From Bradyrhizobium sp. 170 (GTDB taxonomy: Bacteria; Pseudomonadota; Alphaproteobacteria; Rhizobiales; Xanthobacteraceae), in the NCBI RefSeq assembly GCF_023101085.1, contig NZ_CP064703.1:3224001-3288000 (forward strand): a DNA stretch of 64,000 nucleotides, given 5' to 3'. Shown one piece after another: positions 15,940 through 24,044 of the stretch. The notes under the pieces are model-generated. The model worked only from the letters and a program-made list of their open reading frames with translations, had not been told where the DNA came from and ran no database searches. Positions within the stretch are counted from its first letter, which is position 1, and the number at the start of each line of letters is the position of its first letter. The position numbers and the translations under genes are program-made.

Positions 15940-17370
15940 ATGGTCAATCGCATGCAATTCTACATCGATGGCGCCTGGGTCGATCCCGCCGTCAAGAAAT
16001 CCACCCCCGTCGTCAATCCGGCGACCGAAGAAGCGATGTACGAAGTTGCGCTCGGCTCGAAGGCCGACCTCGACAAGGCCGTTGCCGCCGCCAAGCGCGC
16101 CTTCGTGACCTACTCGCAGACCAGCCGCGAAGAGCGCATCGCGCTGCTGGAAAAGATCATCGAGGTCTACAAGGGCCGCATGAAGGAGATCGGCGCCGCC
16201 GTCTCCGACGAGATGGGCGCGCCGCTGCCGATGGCCGAACGCCTGCAGGCCGGCGCTGGCCTTGGCCACATCGCTTCCACGCTGGAAGTGCTCAAGAACT
16301 ATCATTTCGAGGAAAACGTCGGCACTGCCGTCGTGGTGCGTGAGCCGGTCGGCGTCATCGGCATGATCACGCCCTGGAACTGGCCGCTCAACCAGATCGC
16401 CTGCAAGGTCGCACCCGCGCTCGCCGCCGGCTGCACCATGATCCTCAAGCCCTCGGAATTCACGCCGACCTCGGCGTTGATCTTCGCTGAAATCCTGCAT
16501 GAAGCGGGCGTGCCGAAGGGCGTGTTCAACCTCGTCAACGGCCTCGGCCCTGAAGTCGGCGCCGCGATGGCCGAGCATCCCGACATCGACATGATCTCGT
16601 TCACCGGCTCGACCCGCGCCGGCGTCGACGTCGCCAAGCGCGCGGCCCCGACCGTGAAGCGCGTCAGCCAGGAACTGGGCGGCAAGTCGCCGAACGTCAT
16701 CCTCGAAGGCGCCGACCTCACCAAGGCCGTCACCGGTGGCGTGATGCACATGTTCAACAACTCCGGCCAGTCGTGCAACGCGCCGTCGCGTATGATCGTG
16801 CCGTTGTCGAAGATGAAGGAAGTGGCCGCGATCGCCAAGGGCGTCGCCGACAAGACCAAGGCGGGCGATCCCCGCGCCGAAGGCACCACCATCGGTCCGG
16901 TCGTGTCGCGCATCCAGTGGGACAAGATCCAGGCGCTGATCAAGAAGGGCATCGATGAAGGTGCAACCTTGGTCACCGGTGGTCCCGGCCTGCCGGAAGG
17001 CGTCAACAAGGGCTTCTATGTCCGCCCGACCATCTTCGCCGACGTCACCAACGACATGACGATCGCCCGCGAGGAAATCTTCGGACCGGTGCTGACCATC
17101 CTCGGCGCCAAGGATGAAGCCGATGCGGTGAAGATCGCCAACGACACGCCCTATGGTCTGGCCGGTTACGTCAGCGGCGACACCGTTGAAAGCGCGCGTC
17201 GCGTAGCCAAACAGATCCGCGCCGGCAACATCAACCTGCAGGGCGTGCCGAACGATCGCACCGCGCCGTTCGGCGGCTACAAGCAGTCCGGCAACGGCCG
17301 CGAGTGGGGCAAATACGGCCTCGAGGAATATCTCGAGGTGAAGGCGGTCGCCGGCTACAACGCGGCGTAA
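15940..17370 (+). CDS. NAD(P)-dependent aldehyde dehydrogenase
   Basis: 476 aa from ATG 15940, with an AAAGAGG ribosome site. Upstream in-frame starts run through the repeat and are rejected. Motifs in order: ITPWNWPLNQIACKVAPALA (Asn of the oxyanion hole), KPSEFTPTSA (cofactor Lys), SFTGSTRAG, QELGGKSPNVIL (general-base Glu near residue 243), GQSCNAPSR (nucleophile Cys near 278) and EEIFGPVLTI. All catalytic residues are present. The protein closely follows short-chain ALDHs of soil proteobacteria. It could oxidise an aldehyde produced by the neighbouring E1 enzyme, but 313 bases with a repeat separate the genes and it is probably its own unit. A strong terminator follows. Confidence 0.92.
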   Translation: MVNRMQFYIDGAWVDPAVKKSTPVVNPATEEAMYEVALGSKADLDKAVAAAKRAFVTYSQTSREERIALLEKIIEVYKGRMKEIGAAVSDEMGAPLPMAERLQAGAGLGHIASTLEVLKNYHFEENVGTAVVVREPVGVIGMITPWNWPLNQIACKVAPALAAGCTMILKPSEFTPTSALIFAEILHEAGVPKGVFNLVNGLGPEVGAAMAEHPDIDMISFTGSTRAGVDVAKRAAPTVKRVSQELGGKSPNVILEGADLTKAVTGGVMHMFNNSGQSCNAPSRMIVPLSKMKEVAAIAKGVADKTKAGDPRAEGTTIGPVVSRIQWDKIQALIKKGIDEGATLVTGGPGLPEGVNKGFYVRPTIFADVTNDMTIAREEIFGPVLTILGAKDEADAVKIANDTPYGLAGYVSGDTVESARRVAKQIRAGNINLQGVPNDRTAPFGGYKQSGNGREWGKYGLEEYLEVKAVAGYNAA

Positions 17371-17401
17371 ATTGATGCGGCGCTCGCGCCGATCGTGAAA
17401 G

Positions 17402-17435
17402 ATGCCGGCCGCCGAAAAGCGGCCGGCATTTTTTT
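17402..17435 (+). terminator. Rho-independent terminator of the aldehyde dehydrogenase gene
   Basis: A perfect 11-bp stem ATGCCGGCCGC (17402-17412) / GCGGCCGGCAT (17419-17429) with loop CGAAAA runs into seven T residues (17429-17435). It lies 31 bases after the stop codon, textbook form and orientation. Confidence 0.92.
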
Positions 17436-17518
17436 GACCAGAATCATCGTCAGGCTAAGACTCATCGATGCCGAAGCCGACGCGGCGACGATGCAACAAG
17501 AAAAGATAGAGGACGCCC

Positions 17519-18409
17519 ATGAAGAAAATCGTCGTTGCGCTCGTCGCGCTGCTGCCGCTTGCAGGGACAGTGCAGGCCCAGACCGTCAAGGATCTGCTTG
17601 AGACCCTCAAGGCAAAGTGGAACACGCCAACCGAGCCGTTCAAGATGATCGGCAACGTCTATTATGTCGGAACCGACGGCCTGGCGTCCTACCTGATCAC
17701 GTCGCCGCAGGGCCATATCCTGGTTGACACGGTGATGCCGGAGGCAACCTCGCAGATCAAGGCGAACATCGAGAAACTGGGCTTCAAGGTCACCGATATC
17801 AAATATCTCCTCAACACCCACGCGCACATCGATCACACCGGCGGCCTTGCCGAATTGAAGCAGGCCAGCGGTGGCCAACTCGTTGCCGGCGAAGCCGACA
17901 AGCCGCTGCTCGAAGGCGGCTATTATCCGGGCGCGAAGGAAGACACCGCGCTCGCGTTTCCGCCGGTGAAGGTCGATCGCACGGTGCGCGAGGGCGATAA
18001 GGTCACTGTGGGTGATGTCACGCTGACCGCCCGCGAAACGCCCGGTCATTCGCCGGGCTGCACGAGTTGGGAATTCTCCGTGAAGGATGGCGATGCAACG
18101 CGCTCAGTGCTCATCTTCTGCAGCGGCACCGTGGCGCTGAACCGGCTTGTGACCAACCCGACCTATTCCGGCATCGTTACCGATTACCGGAAGACGTTCG
18201 CGCGGGCTAGGGACATGAAGGTGGATGTGCTGCTCGCGCCGCACCCGGAAATGTACAGGATGCAGGACAAGCGCGCCATGCTCTCGGATGGTGCGCCCAA
18301 TCCGTTCGTCAATCCCGGTGAGTTCAACGCCTATGCCGCGACGCTTGAGAAGGCGTTCGAAGACGCGCTCGTCAAGCAGACCGCCGCCGCGCAGGAGAAG
18401 AAGGGGTGA
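17519..18409 (+). CDS. Subclass B3 metallo-beta-lactamase, BJP-1-like
   Basis: 296 aa. The signal peptide MKKIVVALVALLPLAGTVQA is followed by QTVKDLL. Zinc ligands are all present: HAHIDH (about residues 101-106), His in TPGHSPGCTSWE (about 177) and His in LLAPHPEMY (about 241). B3 enzymes use Ser where B1 enzymes have the zinc-binding Cys; FCSGTVALNRLV fits that. Whole stretches such as NIEKLGFKV, QLVAGEADKPLLEGGYYPG and MYRMQDKRA run parallel to BJP-1 of Bradyrhizobium japonicum as I remember it, and length agrees (BJP-1 about 294 aa). It should hydrolyse beta-lactams in the periplasm, though environmental B3 proteins may have other native substrates. It has its own promoter region after the terminator at 17402. 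Confidence 0.9.
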   Translation: MKKIVVALVALLPLAGTVQAQTVKDLLETLKAKWNTPTEPFKMIGNVYYVGTDGLASYLITSPQGHILVDTVMPEATSQIKANIEKLGFKVTDIKYLLNTHAHIDHTGGLAELKQASGGQLVAGEADKPLLEGGYYPGAKEDTALAFPPVKVDRTVREGDKVTVGDVTLTARETPGHSPGCTSWEFSVKDGDATRSVLIFCSGTVALNRLVTNPTYSGIVTDYRKTFARARDMKVDVLLAPHPEMYRMQDKRAMLSDGAPNPFVNPGEFNAYAATLEKAFEDALVKQTAAAQEKKG

Positions 18410-18441
18410 AGTGGCGCTGGCAGGCGCTGGCAGGCGCTGAC

Positions 18442-19410
18442 CTATCCGCCCGGCGCGCCTTGCGTATTCACATAGAGCGCGTAGATCGACTGGCTTGCGG
18501 CCATGAACAGGCGGTTGCGCTTCAGGCCGCCGAAGCAGAGGTTGGCGCAGCGCTCGGGTAGCGCGATACGGCCGATCATCACGCCATCGGGGGCGAACAC
18601 CACGACGCCGTCGAGTTCGGGATCGCCCATGCCCCATCCGCACCACAGATTGCCATCGATGTCGCAGCGCATGCCGTCCGGCGTGCCGGGGCCGGCGTCG
18701 ACGAGGACACGCTTGTTGGAGAGCTTGTCGCCGCTGGCCGCGACGTCGTAGGCGAGGATCTTGCGGTTCGGCACGCCGCGGGATTCGATGATGTAGAGAA
18801 TCTTCTCATCCGGCGCGAAGCACAACCCGTTGGGCCCGAGAATGCCTTCGGCGACAATGGTCGCCTTGCCGGTCGCACCATCGATCCGGTAGACGTTCAT
18901 GTCGATCTCGGGCTCGGCCTTGTAGCCCTCGTAATTGCCGAGCAGGCCGAACACCGGATCGGTGAACCAGATCGAACCGTCGGACTTCACGACAACGTCG
19001 TTCGGTGAGTTCAGCCGCTTGCCATCGAAGGAGTCCATCAGCACCGTGATCGATCCGTCATATTCGGTGCGGGTGATGCGGCGGCCGCCGTGTTCGCAGG
19101 TGACCAGCCGTCCCTGACGGTCGCGGGTGTTGCCGTTGGCGAAATTCGACGGCTTGCGGAAGATGCTGACCGCGCCGGTCTCCCCTTCCCATTTGAGGAT
19201 GCGCTGGTTCGGAATGTCGCTGCACAGGAGATACCGCCCGTCGCCGAACCACACCGGGCCTTCGGCCCAGCGCAACCCGGTGGTCAGCCGTTCCACCGCC
19301 GACAGCTTGAGCCAATATTTTTCAAAGCGCGGATCGAGGGCTTGAATGGCCGGATCGGGGTAATACGTCGCCGGGCGCCAGCCGGCTGAATGCGATGCTG
19401 CATCGGACAT
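18442..19410 (-). CDS. SMP-30/gluconolactonase-family lactonase
   Basis: 322 aa from MSDAASHSAGWRPATYYPDP. An alternative ATG at 19458 would add 16 residues of low-complexity Gln/Asn sequence. The six-bladed propeller shows the metal-site residues expected in the family: Glu in RWAEGPVWFGDG, Asn in LNSPNDVVVKSDG, Asn in GPNGLCFAPDE and Asp in GTPDGMRCDIDG. Such enzymes hydrolyse aldono- or aldarolactones with a divalent cation. It is divergent from a uronate-dehydrogenase-like gene, whose product would be an aldarolactone, so opening that lactone is the natural role. The start has only a weak ribosome site. Confidence 0.88.
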   Translation of the reverse strand: MSDAASHSAGWRPATYYPDPAIQALDPRFEKYWLKLSAVERLTTGLRWAEGPVWFGDGRYLLCSDIPNQRILKWEGETGAVSIFRKPSNFANGNTRDRQGRLVTCEHGGRRITRTEYDGSITVLMDSFDGKRLNSPNDVVVKSDGSIWFTDPVFGLLGNYEGYKAEPEIDMNVYRIDGATGKATIVAEGILGPNGLCFAPDEKILYIIESRGVPNRKILAYDVAASGDKLSNKRVLVDAGPGTPDGMRCDIDGNLWCGWGMGDPELDGVVVFAPDGVMIGRIALPERCANLCFGGLKRNRLFMAASQSIYALYVNTQGAPGG

Positions 19411-19504
19411 TTGCTGTTCTCGTTGTTGCGTTCCCTGAGCGTTTGAGTTTGCTATCATTCCCGGCTAATGACCGCAAATCGGTCGTGAGATTAAGAGGAA
19501 CGAA

Positions 19505-20329
19505 ATGCCACGCATATTGATGACCGGCGCCGCCGGCGGAATCGGCACGAGCCTGCGTAAGCTGTTGCCGCCGATCTATCCGGACCTGCTGCTGAGCGAC
19601 CTGAAGGCGCCGGCCGATCTCGGCAAGGACGAGAAGTTCAAGGCGGCCGATCTCGCCGATCTCGCCCAGGTCGAGGCGATCTGCGAAGGCGTCGACGGCA
19701 TCCTGCATTTCGGCGGCTATTCGGTCGAAGGACCCTGGGACCAGATCCTGCAGGCCAACATCATCGGCGGCTACAATCTGTTCGAGGCGGCGCGGAAGAA
19801 GGGCGTCAAGCGCGTGGTGTTCGCCTCGTCGAACCATGCCGTCGGCTTCTATCCGCAGCATCACCGGATCGGCACCGACGTCACCGCGCGCCCCGACAGC
19901 CGCTACGGCGTCAGCAAGGTGTTCGGCGAGGCGGTCGGCGCGCTCTATGCAGACAAGCACGGGCTCGGCGTCACCTGTCTCAGAATCGGCAATTTCGGCG
20001 AGATGCCGCTGGACCATCGCCGCCTGTCGATCTGGCTGAAGCCGGAGGATCTGGTGCAGCTCTGTCGCATCGGGCTCGATCATCCCGATATTCACTTCGA
20101 GATCTTCTATGGCGCCTCCTATAACGAACGCGCCTGGTGGGACAACCATCGCGCCTACGAACTCGGATACCGGCCGACCGGCCGCGGAGAAGATTTCCGC
20201 GAACACGCGATGGCCGAGCAGGCCAAGCTCAAGCCGGACCCGGTCGGAGACTTCTACCAGGGCGGCACGTTCTGCAGCATGGAGTTCGACGGCGACAAGG
20301 ATGGGATCGTGGATTGGAGCAAGCGCTAG
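19505..20329 (+). CDS. udh: Uronate dehydrogenase-like SDR/epimerase-family enzyme
   Basis: 274 aa, close to the 265 aa of Agrobacterium Udh. The Rossmann motif ILMTGAAGGIGTSL is at the N-terminus. Motifs shared with Udh from memory are DGILHFGGYSVEGPWDQILQ, NIIGGYNLFEAARKKG, FASSNHAVGFYPQ, the catalytic YGVSK and GASYNERAWWDN. Udh oxidises D-glucuronate or D-galacturonate at C1 with NAD+ to the aldarolactone. The gene is divergent from an SMP-30 lactonase and convergent with a GntR regulator, the stop codons overlapping by four bases (20326-20329). This context supports a uronic or aldaric acid pathway. The precise sugar preference cannot be read from sequence. Confidence 0.82.
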   Translation: MPRILMTGAAGGIGTSLRKLLPPIYPDLLLSDLKAPADLGKDEKFKAADLADLAQVEAICEGVDGILHFGGYSVEGPWDQILQANIIGGYNLFEAARKKGVKRVVFASSNHAVGFYPQHHRIGTDVTARPDSRYGVSKVFGEAVGALYADKHGLGVTCLRIGNFGEMPLDHRRLSIWLKPEDLVQLCRIGLDHPDIHFEIFYGASYNERAWWDNHRAYELGYRPTGRGEDFREHAMAEQAKLKPDPVGDFYQGGTFCSMEFDGDKDGIVDWSKR

Positions 20330-21018
20330 CGCTTGCCCTCGTCCCCGGCAATGCGCCCGAGATAATCCGACTTGCTGTACTGCATGTGATCGACGCAGAG
20401 CTGCGCCAGTGCCCAGCTGTCGCGGCCCTTCAACAGCTCGATCATAAGTTCGTGCTGGCGGCGGGATAGCGCGAGCCCCTCCTTGTCGGCGAGATTCTTG
20501 GCGCGCACCGGCAGCGTCAGGTTCATATAGTCCTGCAGCGAGCGGACCAGATACGGGTTGCCGCAGGCGGAAAAAAGCGCGACGTGGAAGGCGTCGTTGG
20601 CCTCGTGGATGCCGCGCAAATCCTGCGCATCGGCCCTGGCGCAGTATTGCCGCTGCAATTCGTTCAACTGCTCGATCAGGCCGGCGGGAGCGGGGAGTGC
20701 GATCATCAACGCCGCCTGCCGCGTCAGCATTTCCCGGACCTCGTAGATCTGGCGGACCTCCTCGGCCGAATAGAACCGCACCGTGGCGCCGATGTTTTTC
20801 TCGCGCAGCACGATGCCCTGGCGTTCGAGCTGGAACAGCGCCTGCCGCACGAAGTGCCGGCTGGCGCCATAGCGCTGCATCAGCGTATCCTCGACCAGCC
20901 GCGAACCCGGTGCGAAGCGGCCGAAGATGATGTCCTCTTCCAGTCGGCGGATGACCTCCGCCTGTTCCTCCTCGCGCGTCAGCGCGGAAGTCTCGGTCGA
21001 TGATTCCTGCGGCTTCAT
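20326..21018 (-). CDS. GntR-family regulator, FadR/FCD subfamily
   Basis: 230 aa starting at MKPQESSTETSALTREEEQ, with a GGGAGG ribosome site. The winged helix-turn-helix covers about residues 20-80 (VIRRLEEDIIFGRFAPGSRL, QRYGASRHFVRQALFQLERQ). The FCD ligand domain follows, with the metal-binding pattern started by YEVREMLTRQAALMIAL and HEANDAFHVALFSACGN. FCD regulators of sugar-acid genes bind the acid and release their operator. Its start overlaps the upstream Gfo/Idh gene stop as ATGA, so both are made from one message that starts in the divergent promoter containing two matching operators (22063-22140). Confidence 0.9.
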   Translation of the reverse strand: MKPQESSTETSALTREEEQAEVIRRLEEDIIFGRFAPGSRLVEDTLMQRYGASRHFVRQALFQLERQGIVLREKNIGATVRFYSAEEVRQIYEVREMLTRQAALMIALPAPAGLIEQLNELQRQYCARADAQDLRGIHEANDAFHVALFSACGNPYLVRSLQDYMNLTLPVRAKNLADKEGLALSRRQHELMIELLKGRDSWALAQLCVDHMQYSKSDYLGRIAGDEGKR

Positions 21019-22019
21019 CGCAAAGCCTCCCAGCCCGACACCCGATAGCAATCCTCGACCAGGCGCAAGGTCTCGAGATTGTCCTGCGGTGCCGTCTCGA
21101 AGGGCGAGACGTCGCGGAGCGATTTCACGAAATGCGCGATCGTCCGGTTATAGGAACCTTGATACTCGGTGGCGAGATCGTAGATGCGCTCGCCGGGCGA
21201 TGCGCCCGAGCATGTCAGCGACGGTCCGTCGAGTCTGATCGCACCCTTATCGCCGAGAATTTCCAGCCGGTCGACTTGCACCGCCGGATGGCCGTGGGCG
21301 GCGAAGCTTGCAAAGACCGAAACTGCGGCGCCGTTTCCGCAGCGAAGCTGGATCGCCGCGCCGTCCTCGCCGACGAGTTGCTCACTCGAACGGGAGAGTT
21401 GCGCCGCCGTCACGCGGAGCGGCCCGAGCAGCATGCGCAGCGTATCGAGATGATGGATCAAGACTTCCGCGACGAGCATGCGCCGTTCACGCCGCATGAA
21501 GGGCTGCCGCTCCAGCGCCGGGCAGAGCCCGTCCGGCCCGGGCAATACGCCCGACGTCAGCAGCGTCAGCTGCGCCTGCTTGACGTTGCCGATGCGACCC
21601 TCGCGCAGCCATGCCGCGGCATCCCGGTAATAGCCGCGAAAGCGCCAGTTCTCATGCACCATCAGGCGCGTCGAACCCTCGACCTCGGCAGCGAGCTCGA
21701 CGGCCTCCTGCAGGTTGGGCGCGAGCGGCTTCTGGCAAAGCACCGGCAGCCGGTGTTTGGCGGCGAGGCGCACCAATGGCGCGTGCATTTCCCGGGGCGC
21801 AGCGATATCGATGGCGTCGAGTTCGCATTCCGCCAGCATCGCCTCGGCGCTGGCCCAGGTCTGCGGGATTTCGAACTCGCTCGCGCGTCGCGCGGCGTTT
21901 TCGCTGGAGGGATCGGCTACCGCAACGACGCGGGCTTGATCTGATATGCTCGCCCAGGCGATGAGATGATGACGGCTCACCATGCCGGCGCCGATCAGGC
22001 CAATTCGCAATGGGTTCAT
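21015..22019 (-). CDS. Gfo/Idh/MocA-family oxidoreductase
   Basis: 334 aa from MNPLRIGLIGAGMVSRHHLI. The NAD(P)-binding motif is GLIGAGMVSRHH; the family EKP motif appears as LCQKPLAPN, keeping the Lys; the active-site His-His pair is in EVLIHHLDTLRMLLG. These enzymes oxidise or reduce hydroxyls of sugars and cyclitols. It is the first gene of a leftward unit with the GntR regulator (ATGA overlap), divergent from the dehydratase gene. A role in the same sugar-acid pathway is likely; the substrate is not evident. Confidence 0.85.
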   Translation of the reverse strand: MNPLRIGLIGAGMVSRHHLIAWASISDQARVVAVADPSSENAARRASEFEIPQTWASAEAMLAECELDAIDIAAPREMHAPLVRLAAKHRLPVLCQKPLAPNLQEAVELAAEVEGSTRLMVHENWRFRGYYRDAAAWLREGRIGNVKQAQLTLLTSGVLPGPDGLCPALERQPFMRRERRMLVAEVLIHHLDTLRMLLGPLRVTAAQLSRSSEQLVGEDGAAIQLRCGNGAAVSVFASFAAHGHPAVQVDRLEILGDKGAIRLDGPSLTCSGASPGERIYDLATEYQGSYNRTIAHFVKSLRDVSPFETAPQDNLETLRLVEDCYRVSGWEALR

Positions 22020-22062
22020 GGACAGACGGTTCCGATCATGGCCGGAAGTCAGCACGCACTCG

Positions 22063-22079
22063 TATTATTGTCAATAATA
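22063..22079. promoter_or_regulatory. Operator 1, palindrome TATTATTGTCAATAATA
   Basis: A perfect 17-base palindrome (8-base arms around one T), 44 bases upstream of the Gfo/Idh start. Read on the minus strand it contains TTGACA, which could be the -35 element of the leftward promoter. The core ATTGACAATAAT recurs, inverted, at 22129-22140. It is the probable binding site for the FCD regulator encoded downstream. Confidence 0.65.
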
Positions 22080-22128
22080 TCGCATTGAGTGCAGCAAAAT
22101 GAGCCGAATATGCGCCAGATAATCAAGC

Positions 22129-22140
22129 ATTGACAATAAT
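22129..22140. promoter_or_regulatory. Operator 2, ATTGACAATAAT, overlapping a -35 box
   Basis: An exact inverted copy of the 12 bases at 22064-22075, with 53 bases between copies. It contains TTGACA (22130-22135) placed 17 bases before a weak TTAAGT (22153-22158), a plausible promoter for the dehydratase gene that starts at 22185. Repressor bound here would cover the -35 element. Confidence 0.6.
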
Positions 22141-22184
22141 TCGGCGGACTCCTTAAGTGCCACCCGCAACGACAGGAAGAAAAA

Positions 22185-23891
22185 ATGGCCGACGGACTTC
22201 GCAAGGGACTGACGAGTTATGGCGACGCTGGCTTCTCGCTGTTCCTGCGCAAGGCCTTCATCAAGGCGATGGGTTATTCGGACGATGCGCTGAACAGGCC
22301 GATCGTCGGCATCACCAATACCTACAGCGACTACAATCCCTGTCATGGCAACGTTCCGCAGATCATCGAAGCGGTGAAGCGCGGCGTGATGCTGTCGGGC
22401 GCGATGCCGATGGTGTTCCCGACGATTTCCATCGCCGAGAGCTTTGCGTTTCCGACCTCGATGTATCTTCGCAATCTGATGGCGATGGATACCGAGGAGA
22501 TGATCCGCGCGCAGCCGATGGACGCCGTGGTCGTGATCGGCGGGTGTGACAAGACCCTGCCGGCGCAGATCATGGCCGCGGTCAGCGCCGATTTGCCGAC
22601 TGTCGTCATCCCTGTAGGGCCGATGGTGGTCGGGCATCACAAGGGCGAGGTGCTGGGGGCCTGCACGGATTGCCGGCGGCTGTGGGGAAAATATCGCGCT
22701 GGCGAAATTGACGACATTGAAATCGAAGCCGTCAACGGCCGGCTTGCGCCCTCAGTCGGCACCTGCATGGTGATGGGGACCGCCAGCACCATGGCGTGCA
22801 TCACCGAGGCGCTCGGTCTGTCGCTGCCGATGAGCGCGACGATCCCGGCGCCGCATGCCGAGCGCTTTCGCTCGGCGGAGGCGAGCGGCAGGGTGGCGGC
22901 TGCGATGGCCAGGACAAAGGGGCCAAAGCCCAGCGAATTGTTGACCTCGGCCTCATTCCAGAACGCGCAGGTGGTGCTGCAGGCGATCGGCGGCTCGACC
23001 AACGGCCTCATTCATCTGACGGCGATCGCCAACCGCACGAAACACCGCGTCGATCTCGAAGCGTTCGACAAGCTCGGCCGCGAGGTGCCGGTGCTGATCG
23101 ACCTGAAACCGTCAGGCGAGCATTACATGGAGCATTTCCATCATGCCGGCGGCGTGCCCAAACTGATGGCGCAGCTCGGTGATCTTATCGACCTCGACGC
23201 CAAAACCATCACAGGGCAAACGCTGCGCGATGTCGTCGCCGACGCCGAGGAGGTGCCGGGACAAGACGCCATCCGTCCGCGCGACAATCCGATCAAGAGC
23301 GAGGGCGCGATGGCGGTGCTGCACGGCAACCTTGCGCCGCGCGGAGCCGTCATCAAGCAATCGGCGGCAAGCCCGAAACTGCTGCAGCATACGGGGCGTG
23401 CCGTGGTGTTCGAATCCGTCGAGGACATGACGCTGCGGGTCGACGATCCCGATCTCGACGTTAACGCCGATGACGTGCTGGTGCTGCGTAATGCCGGCCC
23501 CAAGGGCGCGCCCGGGATGCCGGAGGCCGGCTATCTGCCGATCCCGAAGAAGCTCGCGCGCGGCGGCACCAAGGACATGGTGCGGATATCGGACGCGCGC
23601 ATGAGCGGAACCGCGTTCGGCACCATCGTGCTGCACATCACGCCGGAAGCCGCCGTGGGCGGTCCGCTGGCGCTGGTCAGGAATGGCGACATGATCCGCC
23701 TCGATGTCGCGAAACGCAGCATCGATCTTCTGGTCGACGAGGCGGAACTGGAGAAGCGCCGCGCGGCGCTTGCGCCGGCCGTCACCCCCGAATGGGCCAA
23801 ACGCGGCTACGCGCATCTGTTCAACGAGACGATTCTCCAGGCCGACGAAGGCTGCGACTTCGATTTCATGCGCGGGCAGGGCAAAGGGTAG
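22185..23891 (+). CDS. IlvD/Edd-family sugar-acid dehydratase
   Basis: 568 aa. The three cluster cysteines of the family are present: Cys in SDYNPCHGNV (about 53), Cys in VIGGCDKTLPAQIMAAVSAD (about 121) and Cys in SVGTCMVMGTASTMACI (about 194). The C-terminal RISDARMSGTAFGTIVLHIT is also typical. The length and the sequences GACTDCRR and MFPTISIAE-like VFPTISIAESFAFP place it with aldonate dehydratases (arabonate, xylonate, gluconate types) more than with IlvD proper. It would remove water from a sugar acid to give a 2-keto-3-deoxy acid. It is divergent from Gfo/Idh and GntR genes across a two-operator promoter, and near uronate dehydrogenase and lactonase genes. Confidence 0.88.
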   Translation: MADGLRKGLTSYGDAGFSLFLRKAFIKAMGYSDDALNRPIVGITNTYSDYNPCHGNVPQIIEAVKRGVMLSGAMPMVFPTISIAESFAFPTSMYLRNLMAMDTEEMIRAQPMDAVVVIGGCDKTLPAQIMAAVSADLPTVVIPVGPMVVGHHKGEVLGACTDCRRLWGKYRAGEIDDIEIEAVNGRLAPSVGTCMVMGTASTMACITEALGLSLPMSATIPAPHAERFRSAEASGRVAAAMARTKGPKPSELLTSASFQNAQVVLQAIGGSTNGLIHLTAIANRTKHRVDLEAFDKLGREVPVLIDLKPSGEHYMEHFHHAGGVPKLMAQLGDLIDLDAKTITGQTLRDVVADAEEVPGQDAIRPRDNPIKSEGAMAVLHGNLAPRGAVIKQSAASPKLLQHTGRAVVFESVEDMTLRVDDPDLDVNADDVLVLRNAGPKGAPGMPEAGYLPIPKKLARGGTKDMVRISDARMSGTAFGTIVLHITPEAAVGGPLALVRNGDMIRLDVAKRSIDLLVDEAELEKRRAALAPAVTPEWAKRGYAHLFNETILQADEGCDFDFMRGQGKG

Positions 23892-23906
23892 GGAATCGGA
23901 ACCGCT

Positions 23907-24026
23907 GTCGTCCCTTGTGAAAGCAGGGACCCATACGCCGCGCCACCAATTGTTTGGAAGACGCCAGACATCTCGCTTTTATCGATAGGACAACGCGGTA
24001 TGGGTCCCTGCTTTCGCAGGGACGAC
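23907..24026. repeat. Palindromic repeat, GTCGTCCCTGC family, copy 3
   Basis: Left arm from 23907 (GTCGTCCCTTGTGAAAGCAG, one base longer than the others), right arm ending GCAGGGACGAC at 24026. It sits between the convergent dehydratase and histidine-phosphatase genes. Confidence 0.85.
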
Positions 24027-24044
24027 ACTGAGAGTAGGGCGCCA

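Noticed and set aside
15562..16749. Minus-strand open frame opposite the aldehyde dehydrogenase gene
   Set aside because: Shadow of a well-conserved aldehyde dehydrogenase, running through a palindromic repeat at its end; no recognisable motif.
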